Source: Hirudinaria manillensis
Lineage: Eukaryota > Annelida > Clitellata > Hirudinida > Hirudinidae
Length of the DNA stretch: 64,000 nt
Direction: 5' to 3'
NCBI GenBank assembly: GCA_034509925.1
Contig: CM067537.1
Coordinates: 2,474,001 to 2,538,000, forward strand
Shown piece after piece: positions 12,365 through 27,800 of this stretch. The translations under genes were made by a program, and so were the position numbers. Positions within the stretch are counted from its first letter, which is position 1, and every line of letters begins with the position of its first letter. The notes under the pieces are model-generated. The model ran no database searches. It worked only from the letters and a program-made list of their open reading frames with translations, and had not been told where the DNA came from.

Positions 12365-14840
12365 CATAATAACTAGTCATAATAATCATAATATTCAAAG
12401 TCGTGATTGCATAAAGTATTCTCTTATATTGAATCCGTGACTATTTCATACAACAACACCAAAAAGACTGAAATGCCAGACCTGAAATTCATACGAATGA
12501 CCAACAACAAGTATACTTTCACTGAAGGTATATTCCATGGCAGGAGTCAAGATTTCTTTGTAATTCCCATGATTGACGTCCTTATACAAGATCTAAAAGA
12601 TGGACGCTAGAAATTGATGTGCTGATACTGGGTATTCGATTTTAATGTTACAAGCTTATTTGTTTGTTTGTTTTTATTATTTATTTATTTATTTGTTTAT
12701 TTGTTTATTTACTTATTTGCTCCTTTATTTAATTTCTTAGTTTCCTATTACTATGCCTTGGAGCTCTGAAATTTATACCAATTTGAATGCCTGAAATGTG
12801 CAAACACCTTTCAATTTCACCTAAGGTAATTGACTTCAATGGCTAATTTTATTGATGACAATGATAATGCTAAAAAGATATCAATGATAATGAGATTAGT
12901 AAAACTAATTTAATTGAGCCACAATGCTTTAAAACCTGCTCACTTTATAATTGACTATGTCTTTGGGCTCGGGGTGTGACCAAGTCAGTTTTAGCGAATA
13001 ACTGTTGTTATAGGAACTCTTGAGGCTCAGTTGCTGTGGTGGGCTGGGCTTATATGAAGCTAGAAATTAATATTCAAAGTAAATGATCAATTAATATTTA
13101 TGATTACATGATTAGAAATTTTAAAAATCCGTTAGCAGAACTGCTAGCAAAAATCATTGGCTGATTTTATAAACAAGACTGAATTTTATAAACATTACCA
13201 AGAGTGATGCCTAACAAATTTACTGAGTCATGAACAATGCTTTGCATCAATTAATCACTTTAAATTAGTGATATGATATCAAACAACCTCATGACAAGCT
13301 GCTATGTATGGTCTTGTCAACAACTAGGGTTAGGGGTTAACGATTATTATTATTATAGTTGAACATTTAACTAAATAAATAAATAAATACTTGCTGTTAC
13401 TTAATGGTGACCTTACTCACCTCTGGCAGGGGTTTCAAAGTCCAATGGAATGGCTGGCGAGGAAAGTATTCCCGACGAGATCGACACTGTTAGGATGTAG
13501 GCGGTGTTGGGACGGAGTTTGTTGATTCTCAGGTTCAGGGGCAGTTGTGTTGGATTGATTTTTAGGCTGTTGTTGACATGATAGTAGGAGAAGTCTGGTG
13601 TCCTGATGGAAGTCAAAGCTCATAGTTCAAAGGTCATAGTTCGAAGTTCACAACGAATGGCACAAACCCCACAACTATCTTCACTTGGATGTCAGAAACT
13701 CCGACAATTGTCCCGTTCAATTTCTCAATTTGAAAGACTATGTTGTTGTGAGAGACGTCGATTAGGGATATTATAGGAACAACTCCTAAAATGATTAGAC
13801 TTGTTGTTAAGGTGATAATCAAATTTTCAATTGAATGCTTAGTTGCCAACAAACCCTGCTGTGAATTAAAAATAACATTTGGAGGTCCTTGCTGTGATTA
13901 TTATTCAAGGTTATCGACAAACACAACATCCAAACAGCAGCAACAACAACAACAATTGATAGTAACTCATTAATTAATTAATTACCAGCAATTAACCACA
14001 ACTGTGTACAACAAGAACAACAACAACAAGCTTTGCCAACTCAGTCTGAGGTTGTCACAGCCAGCTTCGTCAGAGGCATCGACGCAATCCCACTTCCCGT
14101 CGCAGACGAGTGTCGCATCGGCGCAACCGCCGAGAGAACAGTTGAACTCCGATGAGGTGCACTCTGGTAGAGGTTTGACCTGACCTGGTGGTTCAAAGGT
14201 CATAGGGTATATAAATATATATAGTAGCTTCTAAACTGTAAGTTATCCTCCTAGAATATATTTATAATAATATATATTAAAAAAATTACATTGCATAATT
14301 ATATACATTTAAAAAAATTATATTGTATAACTATATAATTGTAAAAAAAGTATAATACATTAAAGTGCTAAATAAATCAGCTACCTTTGCATAGACAAGG
14401 AGGTAGGAATCAACTCACAGTTCAACTCGTCGGACCCGTCGGGGCACTCCTCAAGACCGTTGCAGACGGATTTCTCCTCGATGCATGAACTCGAGAACAG
14501 GCAGCGGAAGGTGTTATCGGTGCAGACGACCGTCACATCTGACGGACGAAGACGACGATGACGACGATGTTGACGTTGATGATGACGACGACGACGATGA
14601 CGTAGAGACATTGATGAGAAAAGGAGTTTTATTTATATATTTTTTTAATTGATGAGCCAAAGGAACAATCTACATAATAAAAAAAAAATGTCATGATGAT
14701 GATGACGACGAGGACGATGATGGCCAACAATAAATAAGATAATGTTGATTGTTCAGGATGATAATATAGTTGTTCCCAATATAACAATAACAGTTGTCCC
14801 CACTGTTATGAGATATAATCATCATCGTAGCAACCATGAA

Positions 14841-14878
<38 letters not shown>

Positions 14879-16104
14879 GGGTCATCATTAACATTAATAA
14901 TGTTAATGTCAATTTACAGGACTCCTTAAGACTCACTCTGGCAGTTGCTTTCATCATCTCCATCCTTACAATCCATCTCTCCGTCGCACACCCATGCTTC
15001 ATTGATACAGCTCCCGTCCATGCACCTTATCGACGATTGTGGACAGACGGGAGGAGTAGTATAACCTGGGGAAACAAAATTGATGGACAGAATGAACTGC
15101 AGAATGAAAGAATAAAATGCCACAATCCTCGTTATGGCAGTTAAAGAAATTACAAATTTAATCAATTCAAAAGAATTAAATTCATAAAATGATTTAAAAA
15201 TTAATAAATAAATAAATAAATTAATTAATTTTTAATATTTAATACTAATACTTAATTAATTAATTAAATTTGAACTAATTACTGTGGCACATCAACTCAT
15301 CGCTGTTGTCACCGCAGTCGTCGACGTTGTTGCAGAGGAGGTTCCGAGAGATGCACCCTCCATTCTTGCATCGGTATCTCTCCGTCAAGTTGCATTCGGG
15401 ACCTAAGATGGAGGTTAAGTAATAAATGTAGCAATAATAAACATAAATTGATATCGAAACAGTAATAGTTAAATTATAATCAATTGTATTTTGTAATGCA
15501 AAATAAGTTACCAGATTGAAAAATTATACGGCGTTATTGATTAAGCAATTATTGTAATTTAATCAAGTTTAAAAAAAAAGAAGCAGCTTCAAACTTGCAC
15601 AAAGCATTTCGTAAGTTTTTTTGTTAAACTTAAAAAACATAAAAAATTGAGGATTAAAAAATTTCTAATAAAACAACTAAAGCAAGCCAGCATCAACAAA
15701 AAAAGTTCAACAATAACAACAACAATAGCAACAAAACAAATTCAGCAACAACACCAACAAAACAAGTTCAACAACAACAATAGCAACAAAACAAGTTCAA
15801 CAACAACACCAACAAAACGAGTTCAACAACAACAACAACAAGCAGCAGCAACATAACAAGAACTTTGTATGATTATACGGAACGACACTGACACAAGAAC
15901 TCGTCCGACTCATCAAAACAATTCGCGACTCCGTCGCAGACTCTGCTCCTTGGAATGCACTGAAGTCTTGCTCGGGACTTGCATTGGAATTCATCCTCAG
16001 AGCACGAGCCAGGAGATCGGGTGGTGCTGGTAGGGGAGGTGCCTGACGGTTAACAAAATAAGTTGTCAGCCAATAATAGTAATAATAATAATAATAATAA
16101 TGAC

Positions 16105-16151
<47 letters not shown>

Positions 16152-16224
16152 TAATAATAATAATAATAATAACAATAATAATAGTAATAATAACATTAAT
16201 AATGACCATAACAACAACAACAAC

Positions 16225-16256
<32 letters not shown>

Positions 16257-17899
16257 TAATAATAATAATAATAACAATAATAATAGTAATAATAACATTA
16301 ATAATGACCATAACAACAACAACAATAATAATAATAATAATAATAATAATAATCCTTCCGTCGCAAAACTCTACCCACGTGAAGGGCAGTCCTTCTCGTC
16401 TGACCCATCCCTGCAATCTAGGACACCATCGCAGGTCTTCCACAAGAGGATGCACTGGTTCCCCGTTTTGCAGGCCACGTGCAGGAAGCCGCAGTTGCCA
16501 GTGCAGTTCTCCTCGTCACTGCCGTCCAGGCAGTCGGAGTCACCATCGCACCTTGAGGTCGGTTAATTGATAATGCTAACTGATGATAATAATAATAATA
16601 TTAATTAATTAATAATAAAGATTGAGGAATAGCAGTGAAAATAATGGTAATGGTAACTATAATGTAATTATAATAATAATTGAATAATAATAATGATAAT
16701 AATACTCGTACCTGAACCCCTGCAAAATGCATTGCTGCCCTGAGCGACACATGAACTGAGTTCCGGAACAGGTGATCGGAGCCGGAGAGGTGGAATTAGC
16801 TGCAAAAGGATTTTATAGTCGTAACCGGGTTTTAATTGATTGAATAATATTATTAAACAATAAAATATAAAATATAATATTATGTTCATGTTTTAATCTG
16901 ATATTTCGAGCTCCTTTGCATGTCTGAAGGCATGCAAAGGGACTTCTTCCCCATTTGTATGGCACTTCATGCCCTAGGGTCAGACTCTCTGATGGGTCAA
17001 ATTCTCTGGCAGGTCAGGCCAGGTATCAAACATGTCACACAACTGACCTAATATTATCCCATGAATTCCACGAATTTCTATGAATTATTACATAAATACT
17101 AACTTGATGACATGGTTTAAGGAAGTTAGTTAAGAAAGAGTACTACATTTGTTCTTACAAATTTTCAATCACATTATCATAATGTGATTACACATAACAT
17201 ATCACATGACTTCATTAGGGTGAACATGAATGGAAAAAATACCCAATTGAAAATGACACAATTCAGAGTTTTATTCTGGATTTTAAAAAATATAAAATAT
17301 AACTTTTAAATTTTAAGAAATGCTGACCGCCATTCGCAACCACTGACTTCATAATCATCAACATCATCCTCTTAATCAGCATTGTCATCATCATCATCAT
17401 CACCACCATCATCATCATCATCATCTCACCGTAAGTGCAGTTGACCTCGTCACTTCCATCCCTGCAGTCATCATTACCGTCACAGTTATATACCGACAAA
17501 ATGCACCTCCCGGAAGCACATTGGAACTGATCCGGCGGACATTTCCTGTGTTCCCCTGTTGACGAGCGATTAGTAATTAATTACCATTACTAATTGTTAG
17601 TTAATTATTAGAAGTTACTGAAAGTTTGACTGTTATTTTAGTCTTTCTCATTCATTCGTTCGTTCGTTCATTCATTCATTCATTCTTTTTGCAACCTTTA
17701 GAAGCTAATACGATATTAACAATGGCTCTTTTCCCAAATAAATTTTGCAGGCTAATTTCAATAGAAATTAATGTGAATAATATGAGTTAACATATTGATC
17801 ATACAAAAATCATTGTTTGTCTTATTGATTATAATATTAATAATAGACAGAACCTCTTTATAATATTACCATATAATAAACAATCTAATGATAATAATG

Positions 17900-17961
<62 letters not shown>

Positions 17962-20900
17962 TTTAACATTTAATAACCTAATAACAATAACAGTAACTAT
18001 AGTGGCACGAAAACCAACTCACTACAACTCTCTGGGATTTCATCGGACATGTCAAAACAATCATTATCACCATCGCAGAGCCAACTCTCAGAGATGCACT
18101 TCCCATTGGAACATTGAAATTCATTGTTGGAACATCTTGATGCTTCGTGGTGATTTCAAGCAGGGAAATTAGAAATTAGGAATTACAAACTTAAATTATA
18201 AATTAAGAAATTAAAATTTTAAATTACAAATTGAAATGTTTATTTAAATTTTTAATTTTAATTAATTAATTTTTTAATTTTTTTTTAAATTAAAAAGTAG
18301 CCGAAATAATATTGAAATGAATTTTTGCACTTAATTTACATTTTTGGGCATGTTTTCTTTTTAAAATATATCTCACTTTAAAATAATTTCTAGTGAATTG
18401 AATTTGCCAGTAATTTCAATGATGCAGTAAATTGCAAGAATTGATTTCAAGCGAGGCAGACCAATCATCAAGACCACTTCCTCTATCATCATCGTCGTCA
18501 TCATCATTTACAACCAGCTCCATGCTATAATAATTATTGTACAGTACCATCATCATCACCATTACCGTCATTGTCATCACCACCACCATCATCATCATCA
18601 TCGTCGTCGTCGTCATCGTAAGCAGTAAACAATCTCACTGCAGTTTCTCTCATCCGAGAAGTCCGTGCAATCGTTGTTTCCGTCGCAAACCTCCGATAAC
18701 GGGATGCACCTGAGATTGGCACAGGTGAACTGCCCATCTGAACACTTGCTCGAAGCTGTTGAATGACAATTGAAAGAAATTCCATAACAACGTTTGTTAC
18801 TTTATTTTTAAAGATATTCTCTTCTTTTTTTTTTTTGCAAATTCTGAAATTATTACACAATAATCTCTCGCTAGGAGATAGTAATTTACTTAATAGGTAT
18901 ATTTAGAATACGTTTTCTGTACAGCTTATTATTTGTTGACGTACAGTTAATCCAGTCGTGCAACTTATCCATTAACCCTAGTTAACTAACCAATAAAGTA
19001 TTATAGTATTACTTATTTATTTATATATTTATTTATTACTATTATTTTTATTACCATCCCCTTGTCAGGTCACTCAAATCAATAGCAAAAATGCAAAACT
19101 TGCTATAGAAAACCATTAATTAAATATATTTTTAACTGAAATTATTAAATATCCAAAATCAGCATTGCAGTCGAGATCTTAAAATTCACACGCAGATTAA
19201 CGACAGGCCCTATAACGACCGCCGAAGGTAGGTTTCGATCTCCAGACCTTTGGACTGAAACTCACTTGTCTGGCAAGCATCCCCTACGAGTATCTCTCCA
19301 GCCGGACAAGCACATCGGTCACCGTTGCCTTCTTCAACAAACTCCTCGGAACATTTGCACAGTCGATTGGTGCTGTTCAGTTCAAAGCAGAGCGCATTGG
19401 CATCTCTACAGGCATTGTTTGAGCAGGAACTCGCATCTTGGTTAATTAATTATTAATTAGTTATGACGTAATTTATTATTTAATTCAGTTTTTGAAGTAT
19501 TTTATTTTAATTTTATTATTTAAGCATTATACTCGTTTATAGCCTCATAGTGTATAATTTATTCATTTCTGTTAGTAACATTTTAATATAATTTATTCAT
19601 TTTTCTGTTAGTAATATTTTCTATACAGCTTATTATTTGTCGACCTACATTTAATCCAGTGATGCAATTTACCTATTGATAACCCTGGTTAACTAACCAG
19701 TAAAACGCAAACGCAAGCACTGACCTCGCTGAGAGCTGACACTGAAAGCAATGATATCCACCACTCTCGAATATCCTTCCAACATCCGCACCGAGACGGT
19801 CCCTCTGTCCTTGGATACCGAGTAGATGGCGCCGGCCAAGGGGTCAGCCCACAGCAAGCTTTGCTTTAACGGAGACGACCGACATTAACATGAATGAATG
19901 AGGCATGAATGAAGTTAGTTAATAAAGGGTTAACTAATATTAGTAAATTGGTAAGTTAATAAATATGTAGTTAATAAATTAGTGCTCTTAATAATAAACA
20001 AAAAAGTTTGAATATTAATCCAGCCAATTCTCTAGTAATTCTTAAAGCAAATCAAATAGCAACCTGGATTTCTTATCAGGATCATAGCATCACATGGTAT
20101 GATTGAAAATTACTTATTAATGTAAATTAGTTATTATTTATTTAGTAAAATTAGTTATTATTTCCCTGGACTATGTAATTGTAACCATCTCCTATGACTA
20201 TTCAAATATGCAATTAAATGTTTTTTAAGCACTGAATCTGAAATCCAATAGCGTAATTGTCATTGTGACCATTTTCAAATAGCAATATCACCAAGCCCGA
20301 TGAAATAAGAAATTGATTTTTAAAAAATGGATTTTAAAAATATTTCCTTATTAAGGATCACCTTAAAGATGGTGGTCGAAAAGGGATGAGCACCATTGGG
20401 CAGCGTCACGGTCCTGCAATTCTCCCCGTCGAAGTTACAGCAGTACAGAGAGTTGACCAAGGCATCCACGAAGAAAATCCGGGAGGTCGCCCCGTCCACC
20501 GAAATCCCGTTTGGCCTTTCGAGGTAGTGCATCTTGGCCTTGTTCATTACGACCTTTAGGTCCGACCCAAACATGTTGCTCCTTATTATGCGAGGATTGC
20601 TCTCCGACCAATCGGAGATGAACATTAACCTGCGTCGAATGGAGAATATTTATAATTTATAATTATGTTAATTGTAGCGATGATGACAAATTATGATTCT
20701 AGAGATGTACTGTGATGATATTAAAATTACAATGTCCACTCTTTTGGAATAAGAATTTGTGCATACATGTGTATGCATGGGTATGAGTATGGGTATGGGT
20801 GTGTTAAATTTAAGTTTAACTCATTTGAAATTATTATTTGCAAAAAAAATCTTTAAACTTTAAAAATTAAATTCTCTTTTTTAATTTTAATTAAAAAACA

Positions 20901-21791
20901 ATAAGTAAATAATAAGTAAACAAATACATTAGGAAGTATATTATTATATACTTATAAATATTACCCCATCTTTGGATGAATGGCCAATGACTTTGGTTCT
21001 TCTAAATCTTTCAGGATGATAATCCTTTTGCCATTCTTCAGGCTCAGAGTTTCCAACCTTTTGTGACCTGAATCGACCCAGAAAAGCTGCCTCGTGACCC
21101 AGTTGAAGGCCATACTCTCTATGTAGTCCATGTCCTCTGTCAATAGAATCTTCTGGTTTGGACCCCATGTTGGTCCCCTGAGGCACATGGCCTATCGATG
21201 ATGATGATGACTTCAATGGTGATGATGGTGAATTTAATAATGATGGTGTTGACGACGACTATGACGATGATTGAAGATGGTTAATGATAATGATGGAAAC
21301 TTGAGAGCACATAACAATTGAACTAATATTCACATAATTATTGTCACATGAAAATACTCAAAAGCAAGTAATTACGATTCTTATTCATCTAAATATTATT
21401 CATATTCACTTATTATTATTATTATTATTATCACTATCATTATTATTATTATTCATGTTTACATCATCGCACTCCTAAGTTTGATTTCTCAAACTTGAAC
21501 GAATGAAACGACACTATTTTTAATAATTATTAATTTAATAATAATTTTTTTAATTACCCGAATGTCGTGCATCCTGTTGTCGGCAAAATAAAGGCAGTCG
21601 TTGAGGTAGTCGTACGTCATAGCGACCACGTCGACGACATTGTCGGTTTGAATCCGAGCTGCTCGACGGTTGGAGAAGGAATATCGGTGGATGTCCGTCA
21701 TGTTCACCAGCATCACGAACTCCCCGAGAGCTGCAAATCGTTATGAAATGTTCAGAGAAAGAATTAACAATGACTAGTTATCAGTTATTAG

Positions 21792-21833
<42 letters not shown>

Positions 21834-24800
21834 TAATGTAACAGTTGATATTTATTATCGATCAAATCATATTTTAACAGTTTGATTTTGATCTAAAAAA
21901 ATCAACAAAAATCATTCTTGCCAACAGATTCTCGAGATAAGCTTTCAGTAAACAAGTTTAGCATTTGGTAGTTCAGCAAAAGATGCCAAATTTTGATGGT
22001 AAAACAATTATTAATTAATTAATTAATGCTTTACCTCGAACAGGGCAGTTGCTGAGCATTGGTTCAAATTCATCTTGCATTCCCCCTTCACAGGTATCCA
22101 TGGGAACCTTTCTGTACCTGCATCACAAGCAGTGGGCACAGATTATTTAATTTGTAGCCTTGCTGTGGCGACTTACAGTTTAAATGCTAACTCCGTAAAT
22201 GTTCTCCTTAAATGCCAACTCAAAATTATTTAAATTTTTCCAGAGCACCTTGGGAGATTAAATAAAGATAAAGAATACATATACATAAATGTATTTGTCT
22301 GAGATTTTAAGAGCAATCTGATACCAATGCTATTCTAGTACTAAACAATTACCCTCTGGTTCTGTTGTACAAGTTTCCTTCCAAGCAGTTGGCAGGGGGC
22401 AACGGAGTTTTTGTCTGCTCACACAGTTTTGTTGTTGAGTTCTTGACGAAGCCAAAGTCGCTGTGAAATAATAAACAACCAAATATTTTTTTTTCTTATA
22501 AAATTGCATCTCAATATTTTATATTTTCTAGTTTTAACATACCAATTCGGAAAGCATGCTAATCACGTATAATTAACAACTTAGCAGTTCAATTTAATAC
22601 TTAAAGCCAGAGATAAACTTTCACAAGTTCACTTGCTTAAAGACTTACTTAAAAACCTACAAAAAATGAAAGAATATAAAATAAAAAGATTGAAAAGTTT
22701 TCTAAAACCATTCGTAATCCTCGATCTTGCAAGGACAATTTGAAACCGTAGTCTCCCTGTCGTAGTTCCTTCCATTGTAGCAGATAGAAAGTGCTTTTCT
22801 CTTCTCAAAATACATCTTCCTGCCAAGAAGGCAGTCGATGTTTGGATCGCTGCTAGGAGTCCACGTTGTGTAGTCAGAATCTTCGCACGACCTGTCTGTA
22901 ATGAATGATGTGTAATATCATGTGTTAATGTTTATTTATTGTTAACGTTCAATTTTTAATGATTTGTTTAAAAGTGAATGCCTAAAGGGAATATATTTTA
23001 TAGTTGTTTTAAATTATACTTGGGCTTGATAATTTGATTGGCAATTTTCCCAATATGATATATCATATATCCATTGTATTATTATATTATTATGTATTAA
23101 TAATAATCATTAATAATTGATTACTATTAACAGAGTACTAATAACAGAGTCACTTTATCTTAACTTAACCAACACATGAATGACTACTTTGAGATACAAA
23201 AACTCTTAAAACTTGCAAGCATCAGATGGTCAGAAGCAAAGGAAAGAAAAAAGGACAAGAAGATAAACAAAAGTGGCATAGTAATTACTGAAAATTTTTG
23301 TGAGGTTGACTTGCAGCACTTCCCAGCTGTGGTTGCCAGGATTAGAGCCGAAGATGGTGAAGACCCCCGTCTCCTCTCCCGGTTCCGTGAAGAATCCGTA
23401 GACCCTGATCTTGCTGAGGGCAAATTCGAGGGCACTCCACGAGCGCCCCTCATCCAAGGAGTAACTGAAAAGTCATTTTTCTCCATACTTAAAAAGCTGA
23501 TTGCGCAACGATGTCAACATTACTGGAACATAATTTTTTAAGTACTAATTATTATTATTATTTATTTAATTAACATTATTATTGTTGTTGCCATTACTAT
23601 TGACAATGTTGATGTTGATATTTTATTTATAAACTGATGATAAGAAGTGCCAACGTAATGTGATTGGTTAGGTCGTCCATTTGTAATGCCACGAGGATTC
23701 CTCCGTGATCACCTATGAGAATGCTGTGAGTCCCACTCAGTGCCTTGCATGCAAAGAGAGAAGTGTGATGAATCATCCAAAGCAATATTTAAATAAATTT
23801 ATTTTCATTTTTCAAATTTATTTTCATTAATTTCATAATTTTCAAGTCAAATGACTTAACTTGGGACTCTTGACTAATGATGTTTAATTTTATCCTATGC
23901 TCAATCTGTCAATAATTAATTTTTATTTTATAGCAGTTTTATAAAATTTTTAATTTCAATGATTCCAATGATGCTTTGCTGCACTAATGAACAATCACGG
24001 ACATATTATAATACTATTGGATCCAACAATACCATACGTCACCTCGAGAAAGTTAGGAGTTTTGAAGCATCTTTTTTTTTTCTTTAGACATAATAATAAA
24101 AATTATTACTACAATAAATTCGTCAGCCAGAATTATAATGTTTTGCTTGTTGAATGGCCATGGCTGATGTTGATGTTGAATATCTGGTGTGACCTTTGCA
24201 AATATAAAAACCAATTAACCTTTCTCCAGCTGAATCCACCATTGCTTGAAATGAAGGTGTCGTAAGTTGAACTGATGTTCGAACCGGTGTTCCCTGAAGC
24301 GATGATGAGTCCAGGGGCTGCAGGGCTGGAAATGATGGGTTTGATGGTCGCGCCCGATTGGAACGAGTGATAAACATGAGCGAGGTGGAGGTTGCATCCA
24401 GAAGTAAGCTGAAAAGGGAAACAGAAAAAAGGTCTTTTTGAGATTAAGAAATTTAAATGAAATGCTGAGAAATACTATGAAACTTGTCAACTGTCTGGAC
24501 TTCTGTTAAGCACACCAGAGATAAAGCTAGACTTAGTTAGATAAATAATCATAGATAAATAAGATCAATTTAGACAGGTACAGGTAGATATACATGGCTG
24601 TAGATAGACAGATACCATGCAATAGAGGTAATTCTTCGACGAAGGAGCTGGAAGGTATTTCCAATCCCCGCCCTTGTTGAAGGTGATCATGCTGACTTGA
24701 TTGCCATCTGAGGTGACCGTCAGAGGAGCAGAGGCATTGACAAGTTTGGTGGCGATATAAACCCCGTTGAGACCCTCGACTTTGTGCATGTCTGCGAACT

Positions 24801-27800
24801 GCCGAGACACGAAGAACCTGAAATGAATGCGTTTGTTGGTTAATAAGCTTATAAAAAATATTAATAAATATTAATAAAAGTTTAATTATTAATCTTTCTC
24901 CTAAATAGAAATCACTGGTATCCAAAGATTTGCATTTTTTAAAGTAATTCAGATTTAGAAACGGAGAATATTTTTCCCTATAAAAAAAAACCATACCATG
25001 GACTGGAACCACAAATGGGTTTTGGTATTAACTGAACATTCATATTTAATATTTATATAATAATAACTTTAAATGACTATTACTTAAAATTACTAAAAAT
25101 AACATTCTCACCTGAGCCAGGTGTTGTTATTGATTCCATTGGGATTGTAATAAATGAGGCCTTCCAAGGAGAGAGTGAAGTAGAGTCCCTTGCTGTCACT
25201 GGTGTAGAGATTGACCTGATTGGTGTTGTTGATGGAGGCACACAGGAAGATCTGATGCTCTGTTGCATCGGCTACGTACATTTCCTAGGCAGGCGAATAA
25301 CGATTTGATGATAAACATAAATTATGATAATGTTGGCATGCATTAATATACATAAATTGAGTTAAATAATTTATTTATTTATTTATTTATTTATTAATCA
25401 GTCTACTCATTTGAGTTTCATCTGAAAAGTGGTTAATTTTGTTAAAGTTTAATATTTAAACATAATGCATAGTTATTTCAAAATTAGGATTAACATTTAC
25501 AATATATAAACTTTCCAACCTTATAATAATTATTAGGAGGCATGATGGCTCTTCTGAAGTCATTGTTATTGGTGGAAACCCATATTTCACTCACAGTTGT
25601 TGAAAACTGTTGTAAACAAGAAAACATATGTCTCAGACAAATGATTTTACATAAACTTGAGGCTGAATAATAAATGTTTGACAATGAAATTCCAAATTAT
25701 TCAATTTAATTTGTCTTATTTATTCAATAACATATTCTAATAATATTAAATCAAACAAGAAATTATACAATTAAATAAGTCATAAGCGATGCTCCAACTC
25801 TGACCATCTGAAAATTACAAAATTGTTTTGTGTGGAGCACAAACCAAGGTGCTTCCCCACCTGCACTGAGGAAATCTTTTTGATTGCAATCAGGAATTCT
25901 TTGGTTCGCTGGAAGGAGTCGACATTTGACACCAGTTGCGTAGTCCGTCCTGAATCGTAGTCGTGCTTCAAAGCGTAGGAACGCGATGCATCCAGGACGT
26001 ACACAACATCGGCCCCGTCTCCATGCTCCATGGATCCCCTATTATTGATACATATGAAACTCTAACATTGGCTCGGTTAAAGGCCTGTTTGATTAGTAAT
26101 AATATTTAGATTGCCTGAGGGTAAAAAGTTTGGTAATTGAAGTAATACTTAACGTTTAATCATTTACTATTGAAATCCAATTAACAATGTATTAACAATA
26201 CTTCACATAAAAAACAAAAATACACTGATTGATTTAATACTGATTAATATAACTTAATTAGCAATTCAACTTAATTAGTAAAACTAATTTAATTAATTCA
26301 ACGTATCACGTAACAAAAAGATGGTTCAAACCAAAAGAAATCCTTGGCAGAATTGTGCAACAATCTCCAAGTTAATCCAAAGTTCCTTGAAATGTGGATC
26401 TGGAAAAGAACTCAAAATTACTCACTATTCAACGTCTCACAACAAACACTTCACTTCGTTCAGACCACATTGCTAATCTGCATGACTGACCAATTATTAA
26501 ATTCTTCATTTAGATGCAACTGTGTCATTTCCAGACTTTTGCTTAACATCCATCCATCCATCTTTCAGCCTTTTACTATCCAACCATTCACTTATCCACT
26601 CATCCATCCATTCATTCACCCATCAATCTATCCATCCATCTGTCCATCCACCCAATGACTTAATCTGATTTCATTAATAGCAATCATTGCAAATTGTAAT
26701 GCTTCAACTACTTCTTATATAATTTCAGCTTGTACAACAATAACTTTATTAATAATATAAGAAATTAACTATATGAAACTGCAAATATGCCAAGCTCCTA
26801 TTATTGTTATTATTATCATTATTATTTGCATATGTCATTGTTATAATAATAATAATAATTTAAAAAAAAGACAAACATCAAAGCTGTTCCTTTGTCCCTC
26901 AAAAGCCACAATGGTGTCCCACTGGGTTGGATGGAATGTTATGTACAAGGGAGCAAAACTTAGAGTCTTCCTACTGAATGTTCTCCCACTGTCCATGGTA
27001 GTCCAAATGGTTTGGTGGAAAAGGTCAGTGAAGATGTACTGAACATTTTTAAAGAGTTAATTAGTCAATAAAAGTTAGTTAATTCTGTTATAAATTCATA
27101 AATTACTGTGTTTAAACAAGAGCTACAAAGAAGTAAAAGTTATCAGTTTTTATATTTAAGCATCATTTTTATGTGTTATTTTAACTCCTACAATAACAAT
27201 AACTTGAGTATGAAATGGTAAATTGAAAAATTCATTGAACTTAAAATCATGACATGCAAATCATTAAATTATAATATTATAATACTATAACAATAAATAT
27301 TATAGCAAAAAAACAATATCATTTCTCCAAATATTTCAAAACTTTCCTCCAAATAAACTGTCAAAAACAAAAAAGCTGTTACCACAAAAGTGTTATGGAC
27401 AAAACACGACTAACATGAGTATTGAAAACGGGACTCAAATAGAAGCGGTAGATGAGAGCTTCCGTTCCATTCGCAAGGAACAAAGGCTGCTTCTTGAAAG
27501 TATTTCCGTAGTCATGAGACATGTAGAGGTTGCTGGAATAAGTCGGAGTCAGCAGGGCATCTCTGGCCAGAGCTGCAATGACGTCACTGCCCTCCCCTGC
27601 CCAAGAAACCAAGAGCATCGCATGGCTGTCGTTCAGACTTGCCACGTTCACCTTTGAAAATATGTTTCAAAGTTTTCAAGATAATCCCACTAAGACCGTC
27701 ACAAGATAATTAACCGACTAATGAATTTGGCTCATTGGTGGATCTTTTGAATTTATTGGACGGTCTATAGCTGGAAAACTTCGATTCATCGCCAGCTTCC

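Larger units (their letters stand above)
4160..13790 (-). other. SORL1: SORL1 fibronectin type III cluster (five domains)
   Basis: FN3 exons read in order: about 13640-13790 with 13421-13602 (FN3-1); 12944-13059, 11739-12051 and 11293-11403 (FN3-2); 11083-11195 and 10651-10843 (FN3-3); 5865-5983 and 5317-5512 (FN3-4); 4971-5068, 4502-4636 and 4160-4229 (FN3-5). Typical strands are visible: '[10 protein letters not shown]', '[10 protein letters not shown]' and '[10 protein letters not shown]' as B-strand tryptophan motifs, and '[12 protein letters not shown]' as the F strand. A 4.4-kb retrotransposon interrupts the 10651/5983 intron. Confidence 0.8.
14041..18770 (-). other. SORL1: SORL1 LDL-receptor class A cluster (ten repeats)
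   Basis: Ten Cys-rich modules are spread over exons near 18640-18755, 18010-18140, 17435-17550, 16715-16800 plus 16360-16560 (one and a half modules joined across the intron), 15865-16030, 15290-15400, 14930-15065, 14400-14545 and 14041-14185. Each ends in the calcium-binding acidic motif, for example '[16 protein letters not shown]', '[16 protein letters not shown]' and '[16 protein letters not shown]'. These repeats bind basic cargo in SorLA. Confidence 0.85.

Noticed and set aside
12407-12610. Plus-strand 67-residue frame inside a SORL1 intron
   Set aside because: There is no recognisable domain, no splice partner and no neighbour on that strand; likely chance.
16050-16570. Long poly-Asn, poly-Ile and poly-Leu open frames on both strands
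   Set aside because: They are translations of an AAT microsatellite; only the SORL1 LDL-A exon on the minus strand (16360-16560) is real.
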